A stretch of DNA of 64,000 bases, taken from NCBI GenBank assembly GCA_013396525.1, contig VWYX01000387.1, positions 166,928 through 230,927 of the forward strand. The letters run 5' to 3'. Below, in pieces: positions 25,200 through 37,500 of this stretch. A program made the position numbers and the translations under genes. Position 1 is the first letter of the stretch; each line of letters opens with the position of its first letter. The notes under the pieces are model-generated. The model had not been told where the DNA came from. It saw nothing but the letters and a program-made list of their open reading frames with translations, and made no database searches. The DNA comes from Chaetorhynchus papuensis (Eukaryota; Chordata; Aves; Passeriformes; Rhipiduridae).

Positions 25200-25620
25200 A
25201 AGACAGTATGTTAAATTTTATGATCTGGTGGGTTGAAATTAAACATTTGCTAATTACAAAGGTACTGCAAGTCATGCCAAAACCTCTTTTTGTTGTCTGG
25301 AGAGTTATAACAATCCTTTTCTGGCAGTTAGTTTTAAGATCATTAAATGATCCTCATTTGCAATATATTTGCAGAAGATTACAGCCCATCTAAATTGACC
25401 CTGAAGGAAGACTTATTTCATTAATGGGCTGTCCTGTGCTAATGCATAAAGCTAGAAAAATATATCTATTAAATTCTTAATGTGTAAATGATGTTTCTGG
25501 CTTTCTTCTTAATTACAAAGCAAAATGAGCCTGAAGTGCACTCCGTCTAGGAAAAAATGATCAATTTAATCCATCTTCCAAGAGAAAACTTTTTCAGCGA
25601 GTTCCAAAATCCCAGCTATT
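25200..25620. promoter_or_regulatory. Putative conserved regulatory block
   Basis: AT-rich DNA packed with homeodomain-type cores: CTAATTAC (25250-25257), GATCATTAAATGATC (25338-25352, a palindrome around one central A), TTAATGGG (25421-25428), and GCTAATGCAT near 25438. It also contains a 9-bp perfect inverted repeat, ACAGCCCAT (25381-25389) with ATGGGCTGT (25424-25432). There is no supported coding potential. The enhancer reading is inferred from texture and motif density. Confidence 0.3.
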
Positions 25621-28600
25621 CTCAGCTAAGGCTGGAGCCTTATTGCTTTGTTCAGAAACACAATAAAATGTGCCAACACAATTTATTTTTTCCCTGGATT
25701 CCAATGAACGGAGCTTTCTCACATCAGTTTAGTTTACTCGCTATCTGTTAAGTTTTTGAGGAAAAAGCCAATGCAAAACCTGGCTGAGCAGTGCTTTGGA
25801 GATGAGTAATGCCAGGAGATTATGGGTTGATGGGGTATATGCAGAATATTAATACAGCCCATAGAAGGAGATTTACAGTACAAATGGCTGTGCAATGTAC
25901 TCTCTGTACAGAACCACCTCATGTGCTCTGCCTCTCATCATGGCACAACTCCCGGGCAAAAAAAAAAACCTTATTAGGGGAAGGGAAGGCTGTAAATTCA
26001 TATCAGGAATTTAGATGGGGAAAGGTAAGTAACAGAAGAGTTTAAGTGAACATCAGGAAATTAATTCTAAGTTAGTGTTACACTTGCATCGAGCAAACAA
26101 AGGGAAGGGTGGAAACGAGGGACAGCACTCCTGTCACTCCAAGCACCCCGGGGTCTCAGTGACAAGTGTCCTCCTTGCTGACCTGTGTAACCTCAGATAT
26201 GCCTGCTTTGGCCACAGCCCTCAGTGGCTGAGCACCTCTTAGATCCTCTGGATGTGTGTCTATGTTGGCATTTCACTCTGGGCTGGTGACATTTAAAGTG
26301 TCCACTTTACACAGCAGAGTAACAATATTGTACTGAGGGGCTTTAAAAGTCTGCAGATGCAAGTAAACAGCAGGAAAGTTTTCCGGTGCGTGTCCTGCAA
26401 GAAGCCGATTGCACCTTCTTTAGGTTTGCAATATGTTCCTATAGTTGACCACGATGCATTAAAGACACATCCCGGGTAAGGGAATATCTGCTGTGTCCAT
26501 CCCGGTGTGCTCAGGAGCAGGGAGGAGTAACAAACCTCTTCTGAATGTGTAGGGGCTTCTCGGAGAAGGCCCCACTGGTGACTCCCTCTTGTTTGTGCCC
26601 AGCTGCTCTGGTAGGAGGCTCTTCCCTCATTCCAGGGCTTCAGCCATTGGGAGTGAATTCCCGTTTCCCCACTGGTGTCATAAGCAGGCACCAGAGAACC
26701 AGAGGGCACCAGTCACTGCAGTGAACACAAGGAGAAACTGGGCTCGGTTTTGGCCTCATATCTGATATTTTTGATATCAAGTGCCCAGCGTGATCCTTCC
26801 ATCCCAAGGTGTGGCTCCACTAGCTGGTGGCTCCAGTTGTCCTACAGAGCAGATCCCTATGGGAATGTTCCTCCCCTCAGACACACGCTTTCCTCCCTCA
26901 CCTCAGTCCTTTCCCTCTGCAATGAGGGGTTTCCTCATGTTTTTCCTTCCAAGCTCCCTGGATCTGCCAGGTATTTGTAGTGGCCACCTCCAACATGGTC
27001 TGGAAGCATCAACAATAACGGCAGCAGCCACAATATCAGCCAGAAAATATCTTCCTGTTCTTTTACACTGCTTTTGCCCCAGCGTTGGCACTGCAGAGCA
27101 AATGCCTGAACCTCAGAGTGGAGGAGCTGTGTGTGTTTCATGCACAAAAATTTTTCAGGAGAAGCTGTCCAGCTCTGCTTTCCATTGGCAAGGGAATGAG
27201 CATGGCTTGGGTCTGTGCTGATATCCATGTGGGGCTGTGCTGCAGGGATTCTGCTGTAGATGTGGTGGACTTGTCCAAATTTCAATTTCCCTTGTGGGCA
27301 ATGCCAGGTGCAACTGAATCCTTGAGAATATTAGGAACCTATGGGTCATAGATCTGCCAGGCTTTAGTTCTTTCCATAAAAGCAGATATCTGAGGAATTT
27401 CTTCCTTCAGTTGAGTATTTATGTGATACTCAACACCTTCAATATGTAATTATAAAACAAAACCAAAGTTCTATTATTTCAGAGAGCAAAATCTACTCCT
27501 GCTTTGAATTCCAGCCTCCTGAAGTCCCAGTTTTATTTCCAATTTATTCCCACTTATTATTGCTACCATTCCACTTAATGAATTTGATATTTAATACTTT
27601 ATTCACACATTTTATTTTTGCACCAATTACAGGGAAGACAGATACATTGTTCTTACAGATTTCTGCAATCTTCAAGGCATTTTTTCATCTTGCATTTTTT
27701 TATTTCTTAAAAAATAACAGTCATCTTGGTATTTAAAGAAAAAAGCAGCAGGAGCAACATTCTATTAATGCTTAGGGTGTATTTAAATGAATGTTTTCAC
27801 TTCTATTTGCTAGAAAAACAAAAAAAGTGAGGGAACATCTTCGGTTTATGTCCTTGATAGGTCAAATGAAGTGTGTGTGAAACTGAAGAAGTCCTGCTAT
27901 AACCATGCCAGCGGAAATGAAAATTATACCACTCATACTAACAAGTACATTTCCAAAGGGGCTGGAGGTATTAGGAGACTCTAAACAGATGCCTCTGAAC
28001 TTAAAATACACTTAATTCCAAAGGCCTGTCTTGTAATTAATTTAGCCAGCACAGAACCTATGAAGAGAATGCAGGCCATAGCATAGCATTACTCAGCATC
28101 CCCAAACTTCAAAGACCATAAGGACAAATCATTTGATTTAAAAAAAACCCATTCACGCTCATTTTTCACATTCATTTCCATCAGAACCACAGTGGCAAAC
28201 ATCAAGGAAAACGTTGCCCACCTTACAGCTTAATCTCCTGCAAGAAAACTCTCCATCTGCTATAAAAGGAAAGTGCACACATAAGCCACATCAAAAGGAT
28301 ATCACTCATACTTCAGTTTCAGTTTTTATTCCCATTAACTGGGGCTGGTGGTATGTCAGTCTGGAAACAGCCCGTTGAACAAGTGGAGCTTACTCTGTTT
28401 TAGTAACACCCACTCGAACCACAGCTCTTCCGTGCCCATGTTAACACAGCTTGGATTTGTAGATGCTGACAGAGCTTCAGCAGTGAATTTCTTCAGCTCT
28501 CTAGTATTTTGTGAGAACTCTGTCTTTCCCATGCAAGTTATCTAAAACAAAGTTATCAGTTTTTATCTATATCCACACCTGCGACTTGTTTTTCCCAGAT

Positions 28601-29240
28601 TGTTATGGCTTCAAATAGAAAAACACTTGGGAACGGATGTGTTAGAGTTGGGCCAACCCCCTCGAGGGGTGGATGGCCAGAGAACCAATTACTTGATGCC
28701 ATTTAACTCACTTTTTGTGAACTAACATATAAAAACCTTGGGGAAAAAAGCCATTAAACGGGGCTTTGCCACCTTTTCTACTGACCTGGACTCGTGTAGT
28801 TTTTCTACACGTCCGCGTTACAGCAGCAACATGGATTTCAGTAGGAACCCCCAAATCCCAGCTGCTCCCTGAGAACTGACAGCTGTATTTTCCTAGCATG
28901 ACCTAATGTGGGAGCAAGGACACTACGGGGGACTCTGCACCTCAGGGGAGAAGGATGAACTCCCTTGAGCTTGGGGTGCAGGTTGGGCTGGGGCTGTGTT
29001 GCTCTGAGAAAGTGAGCCCTACTCCATCCTGACCCAGCAAATCTGGAAATATCGTCTTTATCTCTTTACTCTTTCTGTAAAGTGGCAACAATAAATCTGT
29101 GCTTAATTATTGGGTTCTGGTGTTGTTAATAATCTGCTCAGGTAAATAAGAGAGAATTCCGCTTCTGAAAAAATCGTTGCATCAGGGCCTCTTCACACTC
29201 ATGCAGACCTTATTACACACCTTCCTTTAGCCTTCCCACA
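25621..29240. other. Non-coding stretch with small palindromes
   Basis: About 3.6 kb without a recognised repeat family. The frame at 26781-27221 (plus, 146 codons) overlaps three minus-strand frames and has no domain. Two small palindromic sites are CCCCTCGAGGGG at 28658-28669 and a T5-loop hairpin at 28788-28814. Confidence 0.5.
28788..28814. other. Short hairpin with T5 loop
   Basis: CGTGTAG (28793-28799), TTTTT, CTACACG (28805-28811) form a perfect 7-bp stem. Outer GGA/TCC pairs follow after a 2-nt bulge on the left. It is too short for a microRNA precursor, and no promoter elements are visible. Confidence 0.4.
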
Positions 29241-29243
29241 CTT

Positions 29244-29343
29244 TCATCACTCTTATCTTCTTTTTAGTGAAAATGTAGATTTTAAACACATTTACATCAC
29301 TCTTCTCTTCTTTTTAGTGCAAATGTAGATTTTAAACACATTT
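29244..29343. repeat. 50-bp tandem duplication, two copies
   Basis: Two head-to-tail 50-bp copies at 29244-29293 and 29294-29343 share CATCACTCTT, TCTTCTTTTTAGTG and AAATGTAGATTTTAAACACA. They differ at only a few positions (A/C after TCTT, A/C after TTAGTG, and the last base). The low divergence suggests a fairly recent local duplication. The unit contains a pyrimidine stretch ending in TTTTTAG, so a splice-acceptor-like sequence is duplicated too. Confidence 0.9.
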
Positions 29344-31199
29344 TTTTCAGCAAACTAGAACAGCAGATAACTACAGGAGGCTTTGAGGTGTTGTTCCCAT
29401 CCCAGAGTATTTAGCTGTGGTTAATTCTCTCCCACAATTTGAGTCTGACCTGTACAAGTGACACCAGGAGAAAACTCCCCGGCCTTCTCTTTGCTTATAT
29501 TGTAACATCAGGAGAGCCATCAATGCAAAGCTGCACTGAAAGACTGGTTTGCAGTGAAGACATAACTTTAGACAGCCATGTAATTTCCTTTTCATGTTGG
29601 TCCCTGACAAGAGACAATATGTTATAGTTCCAGGAATGGATAACAGGGGAAAGAGGGGAAAGTACAATAGCTTTATTTAAAAGTCTGTACAATCCTGCTT
29701 CGCTTTTCAAATAGCTTTTTGGACTCAGCTTGGTACTGTGCTCAATAAATTATACTATTTTTCCAGGTTTGCTATCTGTTAAGTGACTGGTCCAGGGTGT
29801 TTCGAGACATCTGGTCTGGTTTCCTGGAGGATTATGATTAATAAATGCTGGCATACAAAAGCAGTTAAACACTTGTGCTCTGCCTTCCTTATAATCTCAT
29901 ATTTAAGATACATTATGCCAAATCCTTCGGTGCTTATGGACCCTCTGTAACTCCAGTGATGAGTTTCCCACTGCTGTTTGTGAAAAATGGATCTATCTGT
30001 TACAATCGGTTGTATTCAGATCAATAACAGAGCACGATACACTTCATTCAGCCTTCTTAAATTAATAATTTCCAGATTGCCTTTTGAAATTGGTTCTTGC
30101 ATTGGTTTAGGGAAATTCTGAGTTATGCACGTGTTAGCTCAGGGTGGAAGTGTGCAATTTGTTTTCAGCAAGTGGTGAGAGACAATGTATATCCAATTTT
30201 GAGCATCGGTTGGAAAACTCATCTGGGGGTGTTGATGGGGAATTTTACCCCATTTGTATTGTACCACCACTCACCCGTTAAATTTCTCACTAGGCTCTAT
30301 TTCCTTCCATCTGATTTCTTACCTTTTTTCTTAAATAAAAACTTAAATTAAAATTCAAAATTTTGACCAATTTAGATTGGCCAAATATTGCTCAGATATT
30401 TATAGGAATTTTACCTCGTATTTTAACTACTCCTGCCTTCATTTTGTCTCTATAATACATCATTTCCTTTAGTTTTGCTCCTTCTCCTGAAAGCCTTTGT
30501 GTTTTTCTGAGAAACAAACATTTTGGGGAAGTCTTAAATATCCTGTACAGATGGTGGTATTTGGATACCCCAGTGATTGAGAGGGGATAACAGAAAAATT
30601 CCCTTGTAGGGACCTCGTGTGAGGATTATTTCCTTCCCTCGCTTCCCAGGTGGGATTGTTCCCTGTGATGTCAGACCTTTCTGAAGTTCATGAGGTAACC
30701 CAGCATCCCATCTTCTCTCCAGATTAAGACTTAACTCTGTTCAGATGTTTAGGATGACACAGTTCCTCGTCATCTTTGCGGGTGTTCGAGCACAGTAAGC
30801 AGCCTAAATATGATCCATGAGCCAGCACTGCCTCCCATCCTTCAGATTCCACTCCCTGCAGCCAGGAGCAGGAAATAAAACTCGCAATCTGACTGTTTTC
30901 ATTGTATTATTCTAACAGAACAACTGTGAAATATGGAAGTGTTTCATGCCTTTAGTAATATTATGAGGAGCATTGCCACTCTCTGGGTCTCCAGTAAATC
31001 CTGCAGAGCTCCAAATCACTGGGTTTTAAAGGAATCTCCCGTAATTGCCCCGCCATCCAATAAAAGGTTTGGCAAATCAGATTGGTGTAGGTGCATCTGT
31101 GCGTGTGTGCATGTACACCTCTGATATTTCATCCTTAATATGCAGATGACGGTGGAGAAGAGGGAATGTTCTCTTCTGAGCGAGATCATTTCGGAGAGA
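29344..31199. other. Non-coding, AT-rich in part
   Basis: No recognised repeats or genes. AT-rich intervals at 29700-29900 and 30000-30110 contain cores such as TTAATAATT and GATCAATAACA and could be weak regulatory DNA, but nothing sets them apart clearly. Confidence 0.45.
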
Positions 31200-31790
31200 T
31201 GGGAAGGGGATTTTTACTGTATTGGTATTCGTGTGATAAATCACCTTCTATTGCTGCACTCCTGAAATTAGGAGATGAAATGGCATTCCACACTGAGAGG
31301 CACAATATTGGGAAATTAAATTTATTGATAAACATAGCCTTGTTTATTATTTTCTTTTTCCTAAGCAGATATTTTGCAGGGAAATAGACGTCTTGTGTTT
31401 ACTTCTGTTTGTTAATGCTTTGATAAATCAGACATTTTTAGTATTCTATCAATGGCAAAAGTCTAATTGCCTTATTGTATTCTGATTTATTTCTTTCCTT
31501 ACTTTCTTTGCATCCGCAGCCCAACAAATGAGTCTCCAAAGAGATATATGTTATGATACAGTGTCAGTGAAATTAATCCTGATCAATTTTAAAGTTCACA
31601 TTTTTATTTGATGACTTTCCTGGGAATCACTAAAACCGAGATTGACTCGGCCTCTTTTTGTTGGTTAAATGTTGTTGTTCGAGAACACTGGATACAGCAG
31701 CAGAAATCTCATTATGATTTACCAGTTCTGTGTGAGGGAAAAGCCATATAAGCAATGATTTTTGCTAATTAATAGCCACCAAATGCTGCT
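31200..31790. promoter_or_regulatory. Putative conserved regulatory block
   Basis: Forkhead-type cores recur: GATAAACA (31327-31334), TGTTTATT (31341-31348) and TGTTTAC (31396-31402). There is a CRE-like GACGTC (31387-31392), a bicoid/OTX-type TAATCC (31574-31579), and TAATTA within the near-palindrome GCTAATTAATAGC (31764-31776). The texture is uniform AT-rich with few simple repeats. The longest frame is 73 codons. Interpretation as an enhancer is inferred. Confidence 0.3.
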
Positions 31791-32689
31791 CTTTGCTGAC
31801 ACCAGTGAAGGGTCCCCACTAAGGGTCTAATAGTGAAAAGTGTTACTTGCCTGGGAACACCTTTACCTGTGAGAGGTCCCTGGATGTAAGAAATGGAGCA
31901 AGATAAATTCTTATGGCTTTCTAAAAACCAGGCTCTCTGTTTCCATCAGGATTTCAGTCCTGCAGCTCCTATGAACGCACATGATCTCTAGAAGAAATTG
32001 GAATTTTAGGTTATTGCAGGAAAACAGAGATGGGGTTTATTCCCATTTTTCCATTTCCTATTAGAAAATGGTTTTTTCTCAGTTTGTAAATGCTTTCATA
32101 ACATAACCATTCAGAAATATAAACCAGGCTGTGCATGCAGGTGATTTTGGGGGGATTTTGCCTATTTATGTGTTTGATTTGTCAACAGAACCCAGGGTTT
32201 TTTTCAGGTCTTCGTGGTAGGCAATACTTTTGACCCAAAGGAAACAAAAGACTTTCTGTTTTGGTCCTGTGATTCCTGCCTTCTCCGAATCAATGGAGAT
32301 GGGGACATGCAAGAGTTACTGCTATCAAAAGGAAATAATTATAATGTCCACAGTGCCCAACAAATCGGATCTTAAGCCATTCTCCCCACTCTACCCCTAC
32401 CTTGGAGAAGTTTAAACAGCATAACCAGCTTCTGTGAGGAACCCAGATTTCTATTTTTTTTATCGTTAATGTCAAACAAACATTTATTTCAGGTGCAAAG
32501 CCTCGGGATATGTTAGTGGAAACAGTGGCACTGCTGTTCTATTGCTTACTGCCCACTAAGTGGGTGGGAAAAGGGTACTGTGACCCTTTTACCCTTCCCA
32601 CCAGTCTCCCTAACAGCTTTGGCCTTCGGGTCAGCTCAATTTCCCCTCCACTGAGTGGCCATTACCGAGCGAGGATGTGATAAATGCTT
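31791..32689. other. Non-coding stretch, nothing specific
   Basis: Ordinary mixed DNA with short T and A runs (for example near 32199 and 32455). I see no repeat family, RNA gene or supported exon. Confidence 0.5.
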
Positions 32690-33010
32690 TTTGGAGGGGC
32701 CGGCAGCGCCGGCAGCGAGCGCTGGGAAGGAGGGAGCGGGTCCAGCCACACGGAGCCCAGGCACAGCCCGGCTGCCGAGCTCCCGCCTGTTCCCTAGCAA
32801 CACGGCCGACATCGCCAAAAAATGAATAGACCCACAAACAAAAATGAAAAGGAGATAAAAAAGAGTAAAAGTCTATGGGGCTCAAAGGTTAATATTCCTC
32901 TATCTAATAACTTAGTTTCAGAAAATTGCATTTTAACCTTTTCGAAGCATCCGGGAGAGAGATTTCTTTGAAATTAAATTAGATCACATTTGTATGAAAT
33001 GGGGGGTGAG
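32690..33010. promoter_or_regulatory. CpG-rich patch plus AT-rich flank, possible regulatory element
   Basis: A CpG cluster (about 32699-32815) includes GGCCGGCAGCGCCGGCAGCG, a 9-bp near tandem repeat, and an X-box-like GTTCCC-T-AGCAAC (32789-32801) that misses the RFX consensus at one position. The adjoining 32840-33010 is AT-rich with TTAATATTCC and GAAATTAAATTAGATCA. A CpG patch beside AT-rich motif DNA recalls the arrangement at 8.1-9.2 kb. A minus-strand frame of 84 codons crosses the patch without any domain. Confidence 0.3.
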
Positions 33011-34395
33011 AAATTAAATGCAGAATTTTTTATTTTTTCCATCTTCCTGCCCGGTATTTCTGCAATTCCTTGTATTTTCTGTTGACTTCCACTGCTCCAC
33101 TCCCCAGCTGTGTGTAGCCTGCAGCCTGCTGTGGAGCTTTCAATGGCTCCAGAGTGGAGTGCGCTGGTCTCGTTTTGTATTTTGTGGAATTTTCTCTTGG
33201 AGAAACAGAAAACCTTGCCCAGCACGGCATAACCAGACCTTGTATCCCTGCTGTACTCCCCATCCATCTGGCACCTCTCAGAGAGAAGGAACAGCGAGTG
33301 ACACCTCGGAAGTCCCAAAGCAAAGGCCTGGCAGAAGAAGGAATGAGCCCTGGCACCGGTGCTCCCTGTGCCATTCCCGTTCTTGCCATGCATCCACATC
33401 CCTGCCAGACCTGGAGTGGGTGGTGTGCTCGCCCTCCTCCTGCACAACCAGCCCCCAGCCCAGGCACAAGTGGTCTAAAAGCTGGAATGCAGCAGGAACT
33501 GACTGGAAATGGAGAAGCCCAGGGTAGGGTTGGCTTGTACTCCCCGAGGTGCCTCCTTTAGTAAATAGTTTTGCTTACTCTGATCTGTTTTCATTTAAAC
33601 AAACAAAACTCTTTCAGATCAAATAACTCGTGAGGAGCTGAAGTCCATTTCTGTTAACTCCCTCTCTGATCTGGGCAGATGGAGCTTTCACCTTGCCTTC
33701 CTTCCCCACAGGGAACCATTAGAAATTCCCATTTTATTACATAAGCCTTATTTAAACCTCTGGATCCAAGCTCCTGCTCCAGCTACCGTGGTGTAAATCT
33801 GGAGTAACTCCGCGTGTTCCTGTGGGGTTATTTTGAGGCTGCAGCAGCACTGCTGGGGCAGGATCCAGCCCCTGAATTCCTTGGCTGCCAGGGAAATCCA
33901 GGGAAAGCGATTGTTCTATTTGTGTCATGGCTGTTATATTTAACTTCACAACAGAATGCCTTTAAACTTTACTGCCATCTTTAAACCAATGAGCTGTATG
34001 GTTAACTAATTTTCCTGTGCACTGTATAATACAGGATCGATAATGCTGTTTCCTCACATAATATATTTGCTCTCTTCCACTCACTCTCTTCATATATATC
34101 GTATAATTACAAATACTGAAATTTATGGGGCATGTAAACCCGTGTTTTAAATACAGGAGATCACTACAGTTGGGATGGTTGCTGTTATTTAGCATATTCC
34201 AATCAACACCTCCCATTGGAGACAGGGAATCTGTGGGTGCACAGCAGGTGCAGTGGGCCCATACTGGGTGTTCTGCTGGCTGAGTCTCCCACCAGCCCCT
34301 CAGCCGAGCAGCACAGCAACTTCTGAGCTGGTGGGAGAGGCTGAGAGATGGGAAGAAGCACTGGGGGCTTTCCTGCTGGCAGAGGAATGATGCTT
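33011..34395. other. Non-coding stretch with overlapping chance frames
   Basis: Between 33018 and 33561 five open frames on both strands overlap (169 and 135 codons plus; 157, 145 and 63 codons minus). Mutual overlap and lack of any domain argue for chance in GC-richer DNA. The 162-codon minus frame at 33962-34450 runs into the CR1 copy, which also argues against a gene. Confidence 0.5.
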
Positions 34396-34565
34396 CAGAA
34401 TCCCAGAACGGTTTGGGTTGGAAGAATCCTTGAAGATCATCTCGTTCCACCCCCTGCCATAGGCAGGGACACCATCCACTATCCGAGGTGGCTCCAAGCC
34501 CTGTCCAGCCTGGCCTTGGACACCTCCAGGGATGGGGCAGTCACAGCTTCTCTTCAACATGATCT
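34396..34565 (-). mobile_element. CR1 LINE 3' fragment, antisense orientation
   Basis: Begins with 'cagaatcccagaacggtttg' at 34396 and follows the complement of the avian CR1 tail: 'ccccctgccataggcaggga' near 34451, 'ggctccaagccctgtccagc' near 34490, 'ttggacacctccagggatgg' near 34516, and 'cagcttctcttcaacatgat' near 34544. About 170 bp of the element end are present. No reverse-transcriptase sequence remains. Confidence 0.9.
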
Positions 34566-37500
34566 TTATATCCCTGGAGACACCAGAAGACATATCCAAG
34601 TTCTCCTTTGTTAAGGAAAAAATGAGTTTGCTATATCACAAAGGCCATAATTTTATATGACCCTGTTCTAATCCCTTATTACTGGCTGCAGAAGGGGCAA
34701 TCAGATACTTGGTTTGAGCTGTTTCCCTATTTCTCTCTCTGCAATGATACAGACAGTAATGAAAGGGCTAGAGCTAATTAAAAGACAATAATTTCATGAA
34801 GGGGTGGTGATGGTGATGAGGCAATAAACTGTGAGAACAAAGCTTGAGGGGTTTTAATGACTCATCAACCCCTTGATGGGAATTTAGCCTTACAATCACT
34901 ATCCATTTATAATGATCAGTGATATACCTTCCTTAAGAGCAGGAAAAACACGCTGCTGGTGACTCCTGTCCCTGGTCCCCAACACCTCGTGCTCACATTG
35001 TCCCCACCTCTGCCAGGCTGCCGTGTCAGAGTTCTCCAGGTATCCCGAGTAATCCATGGCACTTTGCACTCCCGCTGTGTCACAGCCCTGAGACACTCAG
35101 GTGACAATGTCACATCAGTTTTGTCTGGATGGATACAAGGAGGAGGAGCCAGAGCAGTGCAAGGATGTGATTATGGATGCAGAGGGGGTTGTGCTGCACA
35201 CAACCAGCCCTCCAGGACAGTCTGGGGGCTCTTCTCTGAGCCCTACTGCAGGATGTGGTTACAGAGCCACGAGGTTAATTGGGTTAAATTCATCCACAGA
35301 ATTCCATGAGAAAAACCTCCAGTCTTCCTCTCTGGTGTGGGATTGCACCCAGCTGGGGCTCTGGGCAGTGGGACTCGGGGTTGTGCCATGTTCCCAGTGT
35401 GCTGCAGCTTCAGGTTTGCAGGAGCAAGAGGTGGGGGATCTGCTCAGGTGGGAGCGGCGAGGAAGAAGCAGAAAAAATTCCAGGTGAAATGAAAGCAGCA
35501 GGGAGAGGATAGAAAAAAGGTCACGGGCAGAGGTTTTAGTCTTATTTTATTTTGGTGAGATGATCCCAGAAGCCTGAGCAAAAAATATCCAATGAATTGA
35601 TAAAGGAAAAACCCACATTTTATGATCCCTTTCCTTTTGCAAGCTCTGTTTGGTTCTCTCCCTCCTGAATTCCCTGATGCCTCAAAGACACATTTGTGCA
35701 AGGGAAGGAGTATTTCTTTGACCTTGCCATCTCGAAACTGAAAACACAACAACATGTATATTAAGAAAGAAGACAAGGAATCTCTCCCTACCCCCTGAAC
35801 ACACATCTTTCCCCGGAGAAATGGCCAGGGGACAGATAACACATACTTCATGTGCCATTGGAAGCCTCCGGATACTAATGATTAATAGAACAGAATAGGT
35901 TAAGTTACTGTCCACAGCAAATCCACCTAAGTGTAATTAACAACTGCTCCTCCTGGCATCGGGCTGCTTCCATCTCTTTCCTCTGTCATTCTTCCCTGTT
36001 GTTTATGCCCTTCTCTTATTCATTTTTTTCCCATTCTCTCTTTGTTACCCCAGTGCCAACACCTAATGACCGAGTATTTCACACTTACAAGCCCTGTCGA
36101 CCCATTTTTTGGGTGTTTTTTTCCTCTCAATCACTGCCTATCTCTTCTTCTTTTTCCATCATTTCATCGCCTTCCTCTTTTCCTTTATTATTTCACCTAG
36201 AATGACAAGAATATTTCTCTGTAATTTTTATAGGCATGAGACATATCTATATTGTGTATTTTGATAGGGAGTAAGAGACTCGTGTCTTGCTGGAATTGTG
36301 TTGTAGCTTGTGCTTTGTGTTATGGCTCTTTAATGCCTCAGAGGCCTCTGATACTGCCCCAGGCTCTGTCAGCCTCTTGGGGCAATTTTATTTACCATTC
36401 TTTCTACCGGCTTTTGAAATCAGCACAAAGGGCAGCCTGGAACTCTCTGCTTGGATCTCTTGGCCCCTGTGAGATGGTGAGGTCTGGAGGAGCCAGAATC
36501 TGGGGCAGAGTAATAAAATAAAGATATGTCCTAATGGTAATTTAGGGAGATTTTGGATGGCTGCCTTCCCAAAAGTCTTCTAAAAGGATCCTTCCATATC
36601 CATCATGTCAGATACATGGAGAAAAAGGTAGGACCATTCTGGAAAGTCATAATGGAGTTATTTGTATTCTGTTCTGAAAGTGAGATTCTGAGATATAAAG
36701 CCCATTTCACCATGTGAAACGTACAGAAATGCTTCCAGTCCTAATGTTTGCATCAAAGTGAGATCATTATGTTCACTCCTGCTTTCTAATACCAGTTAAG
36801 AGAAAGGATCCAAACTGCCCAGAGATTCAGGTGGTTGTGAAACTCAGCTGTGTGTCTCTATACACCCAGTGCAGCAGCTGGAATGACCAATTATTGCAAA
36901 TGGCAGACGAATTTCCTCCATGTGTCTGAATGTGGAAGGCAGGTTGGTTTAAACTCTGTGTGAGAACTCGACTTTCCTTAATGCATCTGAAGGTTTTTCC
37001 TCGTAGTCAAGCTCTAAGTGGTTGTGCTTATTAAATTGGTGCAGTCCCCATGCAAATGAAACTGTACCTGCCTTGCCTGCACAGACAAAGAGGCCATGAG
37101 AGGAAATTAGTGCTCATCCTCGATTATTTCATTAAAGTACATTCTCCTGTGTTACAAGGGGGGAAAAATACGCAAAAAAAATGCTTCCAGGTGAGTTATT
37201 TTGTCTTCATTATCATTCATAATTTGCCTTTGCTATAACTCACATCCCTCGCAAAATAGCAACATATTAGTTGGAGCTTTTAATTAAACCCCCAACACCT
37301 GCAGGTGAGAAAACACAGATGGATTCGCTCCTCCATGGAAACACACAGTTCCATGTGAACTGGCCACAGAGCCAGAGAGAGAATAGGTGTTAAAATAACA
37401 CTCAGCTCCTCACAGAGACTCCATTCATTGCTGCAGAAACAAACATACCTGGAGTGTGGCCACAGCTTAACCCTTTGCTCTCCCTGCATCAGCTGGATCT

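Noticed and set aside
28658..28669. CCCCTCGAGGGG palindrome
   Set aside because: A 12-bp palindrome is expected several times by chance in 64 kb, and nothing else at the site supports function.
33018..33561. Five overlapping frames of 63-169 codons on both strands
   Set aside because: Simultaneous openness in many frames reflects base composition rather than a gene. No domain was seen.
33962..34450. 162-codon minus-strand frame
   Set aside because: Its first codons are translated from the CR1 3' tail, which is not coding in the LINE.
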